From: Anniella stebbinsi
Taxonomy: Eukaryota; Chordata; Lepidosauria; Squamata; Anniellidae
Assembly: GCA_029215795.1 (NCBI GenBank)
Contig: JARDYH010000001.1
Span: 186,317,654 to 186,381,653 of the forward strand
Length of the DNA: 64,000 nt
Direction of reading: 5' to 3'
The notes beneath the pieces were generated by a model, which was given only the letters and a program-made list of their open reading frames with translations, made no database searches and had not been told where the DNA came from. A program made the translations under genes and the position numbers. Position 1 is the stretch's first letter. Each line of letters starts with the position of its first letter. Positions 61,901 to 64,000 of the stretch are shown one piece after another.

Positions 61901-62541
61901 CATGTTTTATTATGAATTTATATGCTGCTCCCCAGTTAAAATCTCACAGGGCATCTAACGAAATGAAAGATGATAAACAGAATTCAGCCAAATTTAGTGT
62001 TTAAATATTAGAACTACAGAAGAAACTAAAAGCCGCAACATAAACAAATCTAGTAGAGTCAATAAGATCATCACTGAAAATCAACTCCAGTAACGTGCTA
62101 GAAGGCTTGGGCAAATTAAAAAAAACCCTCTTTGCCTGGTGCCATCATTACATCAGATTTGGGGCCAGGTGAGTCTCCCTAAGGAAGGCATTCCACATCT
62201 GGGGTGCCTACTACCCAATAGGAGGTACTGTGTCTGTATGTTTGGGTGGGAAGTGGGGGAACAATGTCAAATTTCCCCTTAATGTTTTATGGTGTTCACT
62301 GAAACAAATAGAATTACTGTTTGAATCAGCCCTGAAGTGTGAATCAGCCCTGAATCGCCCCTTCCAATAGGAAGACGCCCTCACACCATCTAGAGAATGT
62401 TTCACAATAATAACATGTACCTAAATAAAACTTTGTTTTACTTGAATATTTCCCATTCGAATTCAAACGTGTCACTTTGCTACTTACAGGCTCTCCAGTG
62501 TCACCTTTCTCTCCTGGCAGGCCAGGTTTCCCTCGTTCTCC
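10393..62541 (-). CDS. COL6A1: Collagen VI alpha-1 chain, 3' three quarters of the gene (27 exons)
   Basis: Collagen VI alpha-1 assembles with alpha-2 and alpha-3 chains into the extracellular microfibrils around muscle and connective-tissue cells. On the minus strand 27 exons join in one frame: 324 residues of Gly-X-Y helix, a Cys-rich linker, the C1 VWA domain (DSSES metal site), a KKCPDYTCP linker, and the C2 VWA domain (DSSTS metal site). The last domain identifies alpha-1: [19 protein letters not shown] and [16 protein letters not shown] match human COL6A1 C2 closely and are unlike alpha-2. Exon lengths 54, 45, 27, 27, 45, 54 match my recollection of human exons 9-14, so the window should hold exons 9-35. 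The upstream helix exon (12 residues in human) would bring the helix to the known 336 residues. The 748 residues here compare with about 760 in human. The 5' exons lie outside the window. The exon count and order are read from the sequence; the exon numbers are inferred. Confidence 0.97.
11114..11285 (+). mobile_element. Reptilian LINE/SINE 3' fragment
   Basis: Begins gaacataagaacgtaaga and continues gctggatcagaccaag ... ggccaaccagctgcc, a sequence type widespread in reptile genomes. Family name not certain. Confidence 0.55.
11290..12298 (+). mobile_element. L1/Tx1-clade LINE ORF1 relic
   Basis: Broken frames encode an L1-type ORF1 protein: [38 protein letters not shown], then [17 protein letters not shown] and [15 protein letters not shown]. 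This is the RNA-binding and C-terminal region. Several stops make it dead. Confidence 0.8.
12370..12689. mobile_element. Palindromic hAT-like MITE with 8-bp target duplication
   Basis: Ends TAGGCTGACC and GGTCAACCTA. The whole element is a near-perfect inverted repeat with arms of about 145 bases. CACCAACA at 12362-12369 and 12690-12697 is an 8-base target duplication. The empty site survives in copy B at 13995-14002. An 8-base duplication and a TAGG terminus are typical of the hAT superfamily. Confidence 0.92.
13073..13099. repeat. (AAAGC)n microsatellite
   Basis: About five tandem units inside copy A. Confidence 0.9.
14835..14886. repeat. (GAT)n(TTA)n microsatellite
   Basis: About eight GAT units run into about nine TTA units. 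Confidence 0.95.
15504..15533. repeat. (TA)n microsatellite
   Basis: Alternating TA tract inside copy B. Confidence 0.95.
16215..16244 (-). CDS. COL6A1: COL6A1 C1-C2 linker exon (human exon 34 equivalent)
   Basis: 30 bases. Completed by the previous exon's last base it encodes [10 protein letters not shown], the Cys-x4-Cys linker between the C1 and C2 domains, identical in human as KKCPDYTCP. The acceptor is ttatag and the donor gtgagtac. Confidence 0.96.
16245..17400. other. COL6A1 intron, nothing recognised
   Basis: AT-rich intron sequence with a G run at 16700-16709. A short inverted pair (catgtgggttt / aacccacatg) lies at about 17133-17217. No exon or element family recognised. Confidence 0.4.
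17440..18015. repeat. Four degenerate tandem modules with an AAGTTTCAT core
   Basis: aagtttcat recurs at 17523, 17671, 17832 and 17963, each followed within about ten bases by atctttaaaaat-like sequence, spacing 130-160 bases. The same module type occurs in copies A and B near 13781 and 15632. Confidence 0.7.
18016..18205. mobile_element. Right end of a DNA transposon
   Basis: Inverted repeats around tcaaaatcggac and gtccgattcaaaa, repeated ccgatat words, and a terminus tgcacatccctaa. The terminus is the complement of the TAGGGATGTGCA start common to hAT MITEs. No left end found. Confidence 0.45.
18587..18743 (-). CDS. COL6A1: COL6A1 C1 VWA domain, last part
   Basis: 157 bases encoding [29 protein letters not shown] and NVTSQICK plus one base. 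Human has VVSVGIKDVF, ENYAELLED and NVTAQIC. About nine residues present in human after the SCQGL segment are absent here. NVT is a sequon. The acceptor is ctgtcatcctctag and the donor gtgggtgaga. Confidence 0.95.
19509..19695 (-). CDS. COL6A1: COL6A1 C1 VWA domain, part 3
   Basis: 187 bases encoding [18 protein letters not shown], then [11 protein letters not shown] and [12 protein letters not shown]. Human has [12 protein letters not shown] and [10 protein letters not shown]. The central strand with ITDGRSD completes the C1 metal-site region. The acceptor is gtttggttggaag, a weaker polypyrimidine tract, and the donor gtgaattc. Frame continuity with the previous exon (AAG GA|G GCT) supports the start. 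Confidence 0.95.
19875..20182. mobile_element. MITE with TAGGGGTGGGC ends
   Basis: Starts TAGGGGTGGGC and ends GCCCACCCCTG. Flanks tgttaaag and ggttaaat match at six of eight positions, compatible with an aged 8-base target duplication of a hAT element. Confidence 0.7.
20440..22960 (+). mobile_element. L1/Tx1-clade LINE ORF2, 5'-truncated and interrupted
   Basis: Reverse transcriptase blocks in order: [55 protein letters not shown], then a decayed active site reading CTDYFLLF instead of [11 protein letters not shown], and the C-terminal [18 protein letters not shown] cysteine motif. Stops and frame breaks are frequent. A CR1 splits it at 21527-21668. Confidence 0.88.
21527..21668 (+). mobile_element. 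CR1 3' end inserted in the L1 relic
   Basis: gaggccttcaagaggcagctgg-type CR1 tail, continuing ggggttggactcaatggcc and ending tattctatgattctatga, the CR1 3' octamer repeat. L1 reading frame resumes on the far side ([14 protein letters not shown]). Confidence 0.9.
22961..23665. other. COL6A1 intron, nothing recognised
   Basis: Open frames at 23337-23639 lack family similarity and splice context. No element recognised. Confidence 0.4.
23666..23775 (-). CDS. COL6A1: COL6A1 C1 VWA domain, part 2
   Basis: 110 bases, starting in phase 0 with [17 protein letters not shown] and ending AFKE with the last codon split after two bases. Human has GVVQYSHSQMQEHV. The acceptor is ctttaacag and the donor gtaagttt. 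Confidence 0.95.
23990..24123 (-). CDS. COL6A1: COL6A1 C1 VWA domain, part 1
   Basis: 134 bases, entering with two bases of a Glu codon: [18 protein letters not shown] and onwards through [11 protein letters not shown] to DEHVT. It carries the hydrophobic first strand and the DxSxS metal-site motif of a von Willebrand A fold. Nearly identical to human ([20 protein letters not shown]). The acceptor is tgctttgttacag and the donor gtaagg. Confidence 0.97.
24124..25476. other. COL6A1 intron, nothing recognised
   Basis: AT-rich with short open frames. No exon or element recognised. Confidence 0.4.
25477..25540. mobile_element. Short palindromic MITE core
   Basis: tctacactactgctttaa pairs with ttaagcagtagtgtaga. 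Related longer copies lie at 47038-47170, 47970-48105 and 56508-56636. Confidence 0.7.
25629..25637 (-). CDS. COL6A1: COL6A1 nine-base micro-exon
   Basis: CTTGCTGTG between acceptor ctctctcctag and donor gtgagtgt. It joins the neighbouring exons as T|CT TGC TGT G|AA, giving Ser-Cys-Cys-Glu and reproducing the human MCSCCECKCGP linker exactly in register. Without it the frame would be kept but Ser-Cys-Cys would be lost. The flanking introns are 3.1 and 1.5 kb. Phase, splice sites and protein conservation agree, so this is a strong call despite its size. Confidence 0.92.
26820..27015 (+). mobile_element. tRNA-derived SINE
   Basis: A-box-like agctcagtggtagaac and B-box-like ggttcaatcc are spaced as in a tRNA promoter, followed by the SINE body and the 3' segment ctagatggaccaatggtctg with ttcctatgttcct. 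Squamate type; family name uncertain. Confidence 0.85.
27190..27625 (-). mobile_element. L2-like LINE fragment, antisense
   Basis: The minus strand encodes [19 protein letters not shown] and [11 protein letters not shown], a conserved C-terminal block of L2/CR1 reverse transcriptases, followed by 3' sequence. Confidence 0.75.
27626..28720 (+). mobile_element. L2-like LINE fragments, sense
   Basis: Contains [37 protein letters not shown] and, after an L2-type 3' tail (accacccagagagcttcagc ... taataaataaat, to 28169), more reverse transcriptase sequence ([15 protein letters not shown]). At least two pieces are joined. All are decayed. Confidence 0.75.
28151..28184. repeat. (TAAA)n(TAACA)n tract
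   Basis: Short tandem tail of the L2-like 3' end. Confidence 0.85.
28738..28774 (-). CDS. COL6A1: COL6A1 linker exon (human exon 28 equivalent)
   Basis: 37 bases encoding [12 protein letters not shown] plus the first base of the next codon; human has [12 protein letters not shown]. The exon leaves phase 1. The acceptor is cctttgtttttag and the donor gtaagtattt. The conserved cysteines follow the helix directly. Confidence 0.95.
28775..29602. other. COL6A1 intron, nothing recognised
   Basis: A local direct duplication (agcatagaagaccaaagcat) near 29180-29215. No element recognised. Confidence 0.4.
29603..29638 (-). CDS. COL6A1: COL6A1 last helix exon (human exon 27 equivalent)
   Basis: 36 bases encoding [12 protein letters not shown]; human has GPPGHQGPPGPD. 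It ends the triple helix. The acceptor is gttttgttttccag and the donor gtgagtga. Confidence 0.95.
30048..30097. repeat. (GT)n(GGAT)n microsatellite
   Basis: GT tract with one GA interruption followed by three GGAT units. Confidence 0.95.
30349..30414 (-). CDS. COL6A1: COL6A1 helix exon with second imperfection (human exon 26 equivalent)
   Basis: 66 bases beginning SNTTGTRG and continuing [14 protein letters not shown] (human [13 protein letters not shown]). The stretch GRESNTT across the exon junction interrupts the helix and contains an NTT sequon; human has DDNNDIAP here. The acceptor is cttttctttcag and the donor gtaagtaat. Confidence 0.94.
30690..32190 (+). mobile_element. CR1 LINE with SGNH-esterase ORF1
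   Basis: The first frame (30705-30956) is a Glu-rich coiled coil ([17 protein letters not shown]). The second (30944-31432) is a GDSL/SGNH esterase-like domain: [11 protein letters not shown] with the catalytic-type Ser, [14 protein letters not shown], and [10 protein letters not shown]. Both are typical of CR1 ORF1. Downstream, [23 protein letters not shown] and a [16 protein letters not shown] segment start the ORF2 endonuclease. A deletion joins it to a reverse-transcriptase start near 32160. Frame breaks make it inactive. It lies in a COL6A1 intron, antisense to the gene. Confidence 0.9.
32191..33960 (-). mobile_element. Non-LTR retrotransposon (CR1/L2/Rex-like), 5'-truncated
   Basis: The minus strand encodes [20 protein letters not shown], a GVRQDC block, [14 protein letters not shown] (YADD active site mutated to YADY), [21 protein letters not shown], then a long C-terminal frame (32455-33396) ending with [10 protein letters not shown] and a Cys motif CCPCNN. 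A (TTG)n tail on the minus strand lies at 32191-32206. A MITE interrupts it just past the ORF end. The same LINE family occurs at 58857-59333. Confidence 0.85.
32291..32516. mobile_element. MITE with GGCTGAATTCGGAC ends
   Basis: Starts GGCTGAATTCGGACAACAC and ends with the near complement (gtgtcgtccaaattcagcc). AAT flanks both sides (32288-32290, 32517-32519), a 3-base target duplication. Internally it contains a second end-like sequence (gcattcggacgacatgatag), so it may be a rearranged copy. Confidence 0.85.
33964..34483 (+). mobile_element. L1-clade LINE ORF2 fragment
   Basis: Frames encode [55 protein letters not shown] and [10 protein letters not shown], the L1 ORF2 C-terminal region, the same region as in 1854-2639 but a different subfamily. 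Confidence 0.85.
34490..35363. other. COL6A1 intron, nothing recognised
   Basis: AT-rich with a C run at 35050-35058. No element recognised. Confidence 0.4.
35364..35426 (-). CDS. COL6A1: COL6A1 helix exon (human exon 25 equivalent)
   Basis: 63 bases beginning [14 protein letters not shown] (human GTKGYPGLKGDEGE) and ending GDSGRE. The final GRE starts a break in the Gly-X-Y register that is completed by the next exon. The acceptor is ctgtccttttcag and the donor gtaagtaaag. Confidence 0.95.
35427..36380. other. COL6A1 intron, nothing recognised
   Basis: Only short open frames without similarity. Confidence 0.4.
36381..36416 (-). CDS. COL6A1: COL6A1 helix exon (human exon 24 equivalent)
   Basis: 36 bases encoding [12 protein letters not shown]; human has GYPGNRGAPGIN. 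The acceptor is cttgtcttcccaag and the donor gtaagt. The upstream intron is 95 bases. Confidence 0.95.
36512..36562 (-). CDS. COL6A1: COL6A1 helix exon with imperfection (human exon 23 equivalent)
   Basis: 51 bases encoding [17 protein letters not shown]; human has GEDGPAGNGTEGFPGFP. The GNGTD segment breaks the Gly-X-Y register and carries an NGT glycosylation sequon, both as in human. The acceptor is cttcttccaag and the donor gtgagttt. Confidence 0.96.
36684..37215 (-). mobile_element. L2-like LINE 3' region, antisense
   Basis: On the minus strand a decayed [21 protein letters not shown] block and 3' sequence resemble the 27190-27625 element. An AAC microsatellite sits at its start (36684-36700). 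Confidence 0.6.
37329..37391 (-). CDS. COL6A1: COL6A1 helix exon (human exon 22 equivalent)
   Basis: 63 bases, seven triplets beginning [10 protein letters not shown] and ending GMMGER; human ends GLMGER. The acceptor is tttactgcatag and the donor gtgagtgg. Confidence 0.95.
37924..37956. repeat. (TTTAT)n tract
   Basis: Short TTTAT/TTTA tandem run. Confidence 0.85.
38266..38328 (-). CDS. COL6A1: COL6A1 helix exon (human exon 21 equivalent)
   Basis: 63 bases, seven triplets with [11 protein letters not shown], identical to human over this core and carrying an RGD. The acceptor is cattcttcaag and the donor gttagtgt, a GT donor with a weaker consensus. Confidence 0.95.
38329..39700. other. COL6A1 intron, nothing recognised
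   Basis: No exon or clear element. A GC-richer stretch lies at 39170-39540. Confidence 0.4.
39705..40520 (-). mobile_element. L1/Tx1-clade LINE ORF1 relic, antisense
   Basis: The minus strand encodes [53 protein letters not shown] and, further on, [20 protein letters not shown]. These are ORF1 protein blocks. Frame breaks are present. Confidence 0.8.
40624..40648. repeat. (AC)n microsatellite
   Basis: About twelve AC units. Confidence 0.95.
40739..41656. mobile_element. Foldback element with long inverted arms
   Basis: The left arm (about 40739-40965) and right arm (about 41445-41656) are inverted copies: gtgcagatgggattgtggtt against aaccacaatcccatctgcac, and ccttgtcagtttcatc against gatgaaactgacaagg. 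The loop carries a CR1. A TA microsatellite lies in the left arm at 40808-40840. Confidence 0.8.
41053..41345 (-). mobile_element. CR1 3' end, antisense
   Basis: Starts tagaatcatagaaccataga, the inverted CR1 terminal repeat, then ggaaggggcctataaggcc and CR1 body sequence. It lies in the loop of the foldback element. Confidence 0.88.
42262..42324 (-). CDS. COL6A1: COL6A1 helix exon (human exon 20 equivalent)
   Basis: 63 bases, seven triplets with [11 protein letters not shown], identical to human over this core. The acceptor is gtttttag and the donor gtaagac. The upstream intron is about 7.9 kb. Confidence 0.96.
42325..43894. other. COL6A1 intron, nothing recognised
   Basis: Contains an AGC microsatellite (42995-43018). 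Open frames near 43260-43887 overlap on both strands and have no family similarity. Confidence 0.4.
43895..44250 (+). mobile_element. L2-like LINE 3' end
   Basis: ggaatgatctccccaatgagg-type C-terminal sequence, then ttgtaaaccgcccagagagc and ggcggtatataaatgtaata, the L2 3' terminus seen across reptile genomes. Confidence 0.8.
44507..44648. repeat. 52-base minisatellite, about 2.7 copies
   Basis: ctgcaagtcttgtgaaaggc recurs at 44528, 44579 and 44631. Inside each unit agcaaggct is itself repeated. Confidence 0.88.
45110..45325. mobile_element. Two short repeat fragments
   Basis: 45165-45215 resembles a LINE 3' end (cttacctgggaataagcacc). 45220-45320 (ccagatgttgttggacttca) is the same MITE type as 9477-9602. 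Confidence 0.55.
45594..45614. repeat. (GGT)n microsatellite
   Basis: Seven GGT units. Confidence 0.9.
45729..45760. repeat. (TA)n microsatellite
   Basis: About sixteen TA units. Confidence 0.95.
45780..47030. other. COL6A1 intron, nothing recognised
   Basis: No exon or clear element family. Confidence 0.4.
47038..47170. mobile_element. MITE of the TCTACAC family
   Basis: Begins ggatctacactactgcttta and ends in the inverted sense near tggtggagatctggcc. Related to 47970-48105 and 56508-56636. Confidence 0.75.
47200..47792 (+). mobile_element. CR1 LINE 3' fragment
   Basis: ORF2 C-terminal remnant ([18 protein letters not shown]; later YEERLKELG), 3' UTR, then aactctatgattctatgaaa, the CR1 terminus. 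Confidence 0.9.
47970..48105. mobile_element. MITE of the TCTACAC family
   Basis: Begins ggatctacaccaagtgggat and ends cagtagtgtagatcctgcc, inverted ends. It lies in inverted orientation relative to 47038-47170, about 800 bases away. Confidence 0.8.
48655..49330. repeat. Unclassified GC-rich repeat with palindromes
   Basis: 48655-48830 shares sequence (aagtgcgcaattcccc, ctggccc blocks) with 57400-57520. A 59-base palindrome lies at 48848-48906, and a second partly palindromic segment at 48945-48990. Probably a non-autonomous DNA transposon. Confidence 0.5.
49391..49734. mobile_element. CpG-dense insert with short inverted ends, family unknown
   Basis: Ends CCTCTAGA and TCTAGAGG, with the next bases (tcggttttacg inside the left end; tcgatttacg inside the right end when complemented) also matching. 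I count about 24 CpG in 344 bases at roughly 42 % GC, far above its surroundings. No coding frame or target duplication found. Confidence 0.5.
49919..49964. repeat. (TTTC)n microsatellite
   Basis: About eleven units. Confidence 0.95.
50249..50311 (-). CDS. COL6A1: COL6A1 helix exon (human exon 19 equivalent)
   Basis: 63 bases, seven triplets beginning [13 protein letters not shown] and ending GQRGDK, with an RGD. Human has GGPGERGPRGTPG. The acceptor is cacacag and the donor gtaaaac. Confidence 0.95.
50830..51357. mobile_element. MITE related to the GGCTGAATTC family
   Basis: Left end GGCAGCATTCAGACAACAC; right end gttgtcatgttttctgaacc is its imperfect complement. Internal tagggggtactccccacac is shared with 32291-32516 and 63370-63903. 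Confidence 0.75.
51655..51846 (-). mobile_element. tRNA-derived SINE, antisense
   Basis: Inverted copy of the 26820-27015 type: the minus strand has a tggctcagttgtaaagca head, an aagtcccaggtacagcc B-box region, and an atggactggtggtctgactc 3' segment. Confidence 0.82.
52148..52186. repeat. Perfect 15-base hairpin
   Basis: gtacgactgccattt and aaatggcagtcgtac, separated by nine bases. No terminator or microRNA context is shown. Confidence 0.85.
52210..52640 (+). mobile_element. L2-like LINE 3' end
   Basis: Reverse transcriptase C-terminal and 3' UTR remnants (ggggcaccttatttgtggaa; ctctccccagggaggcttgc), ending in a decayed taaaaacgactatcaat tail. Confidence 0.65.
53340..53600. repeat. CpG-enriched stretch, family unknown
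   Basis: About eleven CpG in 230 bases (ggggcggggcg, cgccgg, agcgcaacaacgca). Adjoins a short TA run. No frame, no clear ends. Confidence 0.35.
53721..53756 (-). CDS. COL6A1: COL6A1 helix exon (human exon 18 equivalent)
   Basis: 36 bases encoding [12 protein letters not shown]; human has GNPGPDGAPGER. The acceptor is ctttccttgtag and the donor gtaaggctac. The upstream intron is only 95 bases. Confidence 0.95.
53852..53905 (-). CDS. COL6A1: COL6A1 helix exon (human exon 17 equivalent)
   Basis: 54 bases encoding [18 protein letters not shown]; human has GQPGEPGPPGEKGEAGDE. The acceptor is gtttgtttag and the donor gtatac. Confidence 0.95.
54307..54439. mobile_element. Short MITE with TAGGG...CCCTA ends
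   Basis: Starts tagggtgtgca, ends tgcagcccta, with internal partly palindromic ATCAT/ATGAT words. Confidence 0.6.
54538..54714. repeat. Long hairpin with 55-base arms
   Basis: Arms 54538-54592 and 54660-54714 are near-perfect complements (for example ttatatgaatttattaaaga against its complement), with a further ttctgacag / ctgtcagaa pairing in the loop. It abuts the MITE at 54307-54439. Confidence 0.88.
54715..55453. other. COL6A1 intron, nothing recognised
   Basis: CT run at 54831-54844 and GT-rich run at 55287-55350. No element recognised. Confidence 0.4.
55454..55516 (-). CDS. COL6A1: COL6A1 helix exon (human exon 16 equivalent)
   Basis: 63 bases, seven triplets beginning [13 protein letters not shown] and ending GAPGEK. 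The acceptor is ttcttttaag and the donor gtaaggct. It corresponds to human GEPGADGEAGRPG. Confidence 0.94.
56076..56138 (-). CDS. COL6A1: COL6A1 helix exon (human exon 15 equivalent)
   Basis: 63 bases, seven Gly-X-Y triplets beginning [13 protein letters not shown] (human [13 protein letters not shown]) and ending GPKGVT. The acceptor is gttttaaacag and the donor gtgagtcag. Confidence 0.95.
56429..56482 (-). CDS. COL6A1: COL6A1 helix exon with the assembly cysteine (human exon 14 equivalent)
   Basis: 54 bases encoding [18 protein letters not shown]; human has [12 protein letters not shown]. The single helix cysteine sits in a Gly-Cys-Lys triplet and in human is used for disulfide bonding of dimers and tetramers. 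Skipping of this 18-residue exon in human causes dominant collagen VI myopathy. The acceptor is ccttttcag and the donor gtaagt. Confidence 0.96.
56508..56636. mobile_element. MITE of the TCTACAC family
   Basis: Starts tctagatctacaccaagcag, ends cgtagtgtagatcctgccc. It begins about 25 bases upstream of the exon at 56429-56482, within the intron. Confidence 0.8.
56880..57330 (-). mobile_element. LINE 3' region, antisense
   Basis: A-rich and simple-repeat segment (CCA run at 57046-57061) followed by cattcccaccaagtttgcc-like LINE 3' UTR sequence, similar in organisation to 36684-37215. Family uncertain. Confidence 0.45.
57808..58265. mobile_element. MITE with GTCTACACC-type ends
   Basis: Left end ggctatgtctacacca; right end aggtctagacatgcccac. 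Internal ccatccccaggatgg and cgtgggggtgg blocks are shared with 62771-63314. Ends about 35 bases from the splice donor of the exon at 58301-58345. Confidence 0.65.
58301..58345 (-). CDS. COL6A1: COL6A1 helix exon (human exon 13 equivalent)
   Basis: 45 bases encoding [15 protein letters not shown]; human has [13 protein letters not shown]. The acceptor is ctcctttcag and the donor gtacag. A MITE-like repeat (57808-58265) ends about 35 bases inside the following intron. Confidence 0.95.
58445..58471 (-). CDS. COL6A1: COL6A1 helix exon (human exon 12 equivalent)
   Basis: 27 bases encoding GSRGAKGTK. The acceptor is gtccacag and the donor gtatgt. Human has GSRGPKGYK here. Confidence 0.93.
58799..59366 (+). 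mobile_element. 5'-truncated LINE bounded by a 35-base direct repeat
   Basis: acttgtttttgctctgacaa and the next 15 bases are repeated at 58799-58833 and 59333-59367. In between is the 3' end of the LINE family found at 32191-33960: [48 protein letters not shown], then cttgttgaccgtaataaaat and a (TTTA)n tail. A partial extra copy of the flank lies at 58844-58866. Confidence 0.85.
59395..60400 (-). mobile_element. CR1-like LINE, antisense
   Basis: The minus strand encodes a reverse-transcriptase start ([48 protein letters not shown]) and, at 59395-59600, a C-terminal block ([20 protein letters not shown]). The middle is decayed or deleted. Confidence 0.78.
60536..60562 (-). CDS. COL6A1: COL6A1 helix exon (human exon 11 equivalent)
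   Basis: 27 bases encoding GEKGTRGDK, three Gly-X-Y triplets including an RGD. The acceptor is cttgtcttcttcag and the donor gtgagtgtgg. Human has GEKGSRGEK here. The next intron (58472-60535) is about 2 kb and filled with LINE sequence. Confidence 0.94.
60671..60715 (-). CDS. COL6A1: COL6A1 helix exon (human exon 10 equivalent) with GC donor
   Basis: 45 bases encoding [15 protein letters not shown]; human has GPVGYQGMK at the same place. The acceptor is ctttaccctag. The exon is followed by gcatgtatg, so the intron appears to start with GC rather than GT. The alternative GT four bases further on would break the frame. The intron that follows is only 108 bases. Confidence 0.92.
60771..60799. 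repeat. (TTTAT)n tract
   Basis: Short tandem run. Confidence 0.85.
60800..61640. other. COL6A1 intron, nothing firm recognised
   Basis: 61283-61330 (cagggtggggaacatttt) may be one end of a hAT MITE. Nothing else seen. Confidence 0.4.
61645..62215 (-). mobile_element. L2-like LINE 3' end, antisense, plus related LINE tail
   Basis: ttattacatttctatattgc and aaaagctctctgggcagttc are the complement of the L2 3' terminus seen at 44250. 61905-62215 carries a second antisense LINE 3' segment. Confidence 0.65.
62488..62541 (-). CDS. COL6A1: COL6A1 helix exon (human exon 9 equivalent)
   Basis: 54 bases, phase 0 at both ends, encoding [18 protein letters not shown], six Gly-X-Y triplets. The acceptor is gttccag and the donor gtaagtag. 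It is nearly identical to the human [13 protein letters not shown] stretch near the start of the triple helix. It is the most 5' exon in the window; the next exon upstream lies beyond 64000. Confidence 0.95.
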
Positions 62542-62770
62542 CTGGAACAAAACACAACTGCCTTGACACGATTTACATTTTACATTTAGTTTTATAAAAT
62601 ACAACGATGAAAACTGACTACTGTATAAATATGTAGAACAAGGGAAAAGAGGGCCCAAGAATATCCCCTTTCTTATGAATTACATGTGTTTCACTCTGAC
62701 AACTGAAATATAGGAACCCTTCTGAGTTGAAAATCTGTGCCATCTTGCCACTTTAGAGATGCTTCCAAGG

Positions 62771-63314
62771 GCGTGTCTACACAAGCCATTTATCCTGGGG
62801 TCAGCTCGAGGTCGTTCCTGTGTGTCCAAATGATACACAGCTGATCCCGGGGTCAACTAGGGCCAACCTCTCAGTTGTCCCGGGATAACTGGGCCTCCAC
62901 TTATCCCGATTTTTCCCATGTACCCGGGACAACCCCAAGGACTGTGGCAGTGTGGTGCAGGCTGCTGGATCCTCCCTCCTCCCCTGCGAGTAGCAGGGCT
63001 CTTCAAACGGGCACGGTACTGTGTGTGGGGTATCCGTGCCCATTTTTGCCATCCCCAGGATGGCTTTGGGTGTGTTGGGCTGCCAAATTTGAAAGGTTCC
63101 CCCCCCCCAATTTTTTTTTACCTTTGGCGCAGGATCGTGCCCACGCAATTGCGCAAACCTCTCCCTTCTTAAAATCAACAACGCTGCACCAGGAACGTCC
63201 CTTTTAACTTCTGGGACGTCACACTGGCGTGTGCACCCTGAATAACAATCCCGGAAAATGTAAAGCCTGAGACACTCCCCCACTATCCCAGAAGGCCTGC
63301 AGGTATAGATGAGC
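62771..63314. mobile_element. MITE with GTCTACAC-type ends
   Basis: Left end ggcgtgtctacacaagcc; right end ggtatagatgagcccc, weak inverted ends. Internal blocks shared with 57808-58265. Confidence 0.55.
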
Positions 63315-63369
63315 CCCAAGAAGCAACTTTAAATGACTGCCCTTTAACAATGGCAAAAGAAGACACACA

Positions 63370-63903
63370 GGCTGAATTCGGACAACACATTAGTCAATGG
63401 TGGGTTGAGTAGCCAACTCACAGTTGGTTATTTTGTGGGTACTCCCCACACAACATATTCCTACACAACTGTGGGTGGTTGGGGCTGGCGTTGAGTGGAC
63501 TAATAGTCAACCCAGCATTTGACTGACACAACCCCTGCCCCTCTCCCCACCCTCCCTCCTCCCTTAGTCCTCCCAGTTCTATCCCAGCAGCCTCTGCAAG
63601 TTGCACCAGTTGTAGCAAAGTGGCAGCTGCCGCTTTGGTTGCTCTTGTCACCTGCCTCTATGGGCTTGTGTTTTAACCCACTCACCACACGCCATTAACC
63701 CACTCACCCCTCCACACAACACTTTAAACAACTGGCTTCAAGCTAAACAACTTGCAAGTCAGTTTCTGTCAGTTGCTTATTTGGGCAGAATAGCATACCG
63801 TCAGTAGTTTGTGAGTGGCGTGTTACCCTCCACACAACACAATAAGCAACACAACTGACGATTGTTCCCCCCCAGTTGCTTAATGTGTTATCCGAATTCA
63901 GCC
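63370..63903. mobile_element. MITE with GGCTGAATTCGGA ends, most complete copy
   Basis: Both ends begin GGCTGAATTCGGA, with about 24 bases matching at one mismatch when the right end is complemented. ACA flanks both sides (63367-63369, 63904-63906), a 3-base target duplication as in the 32291-32516 copy. Confidence 0.88.
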
Positions 63904-64000
63904 ACAGTTTCACCTTACCTTTCAGCTGTACAGCATTAGGCAAATGACACGTATTGCTACATGCCATTTATTAACGTCTGATCTCTCTCCCACTACCCTG

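Noticed and set aside
62542..64000. Search for the next upstream COL6A1 exon (expected to encode a short GPPGLRGDPG-like segment)
   Set aside because: Only MITE sequence was found; the exon must lie beyond the window.

Overview
The window is vertebrate nuclear DNA, most likely from a squamate reptile (lizard or snake). This rests on split genes with small collagen exons, long introns full of CR1, L2-like and L1/Tx1-like retrotransposons, tRNA-derived SINEs of the squamate kind, many short inverted-repeat DNA transposons, and general CpG depletion. No bacterial gene, CRISPR array, rRNA or functional tRNA gene was seen.

There is one host gene: COL6A1, the collagen VI alpha-1 chain, on the minus strand. 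Twenty-seven exons can be placed with splice sites and phases that join into one open frame (2,247 bases, 748 residues plus stop), from 62541 down to the stop codon at 10393-10395. They correspond to exons 9-35 of the 35-exon human gene. Positions 62541 to 29603 hold 19 exons of the Gly-X-Y triple helix (324 residues). Positions 28774 to 25629 hold a cysteine-rich linker that includes a 9-base micro-exon. Positions 24123 to 18587 hold the C1 von Willebrand A (VWA) domain, 16244-16215 a Cys linker, and 11003-10393 the C2 VWA domain. The signal peptide, the N1 VWA domain and the first helix exon lie beyond 64000. Positions 1-10392 are the 3' flank, with no second gene recognised. One intron (after 60671-60715) appears to use a GC donor.

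Almost everything else is mobile-element debris. The clearest cases are: a 5'-truncated L1 with a 15-bp target duplication (1190-2803); two adjacent copies of a large repeat, one interrupted by a palindromic hAT-like MITE whose empty site is preserved in the other copy (12299-15832); an L1-clade reverse transcriptase split by a CR1 (20440-22960); a CR1 copy encoding an SGNH-esterase ORF1 (30690-32190); an antisense LINE interrupted by a MITE with a 3-bp duplication (32191-33960); a foldback element with a CR1 in its loop (40739-41656); and a CpG-dense insert of unknown family (49391-49734). I found no multi-gene system other than collagen VI. The notable items are splice oddities and transposon structures.
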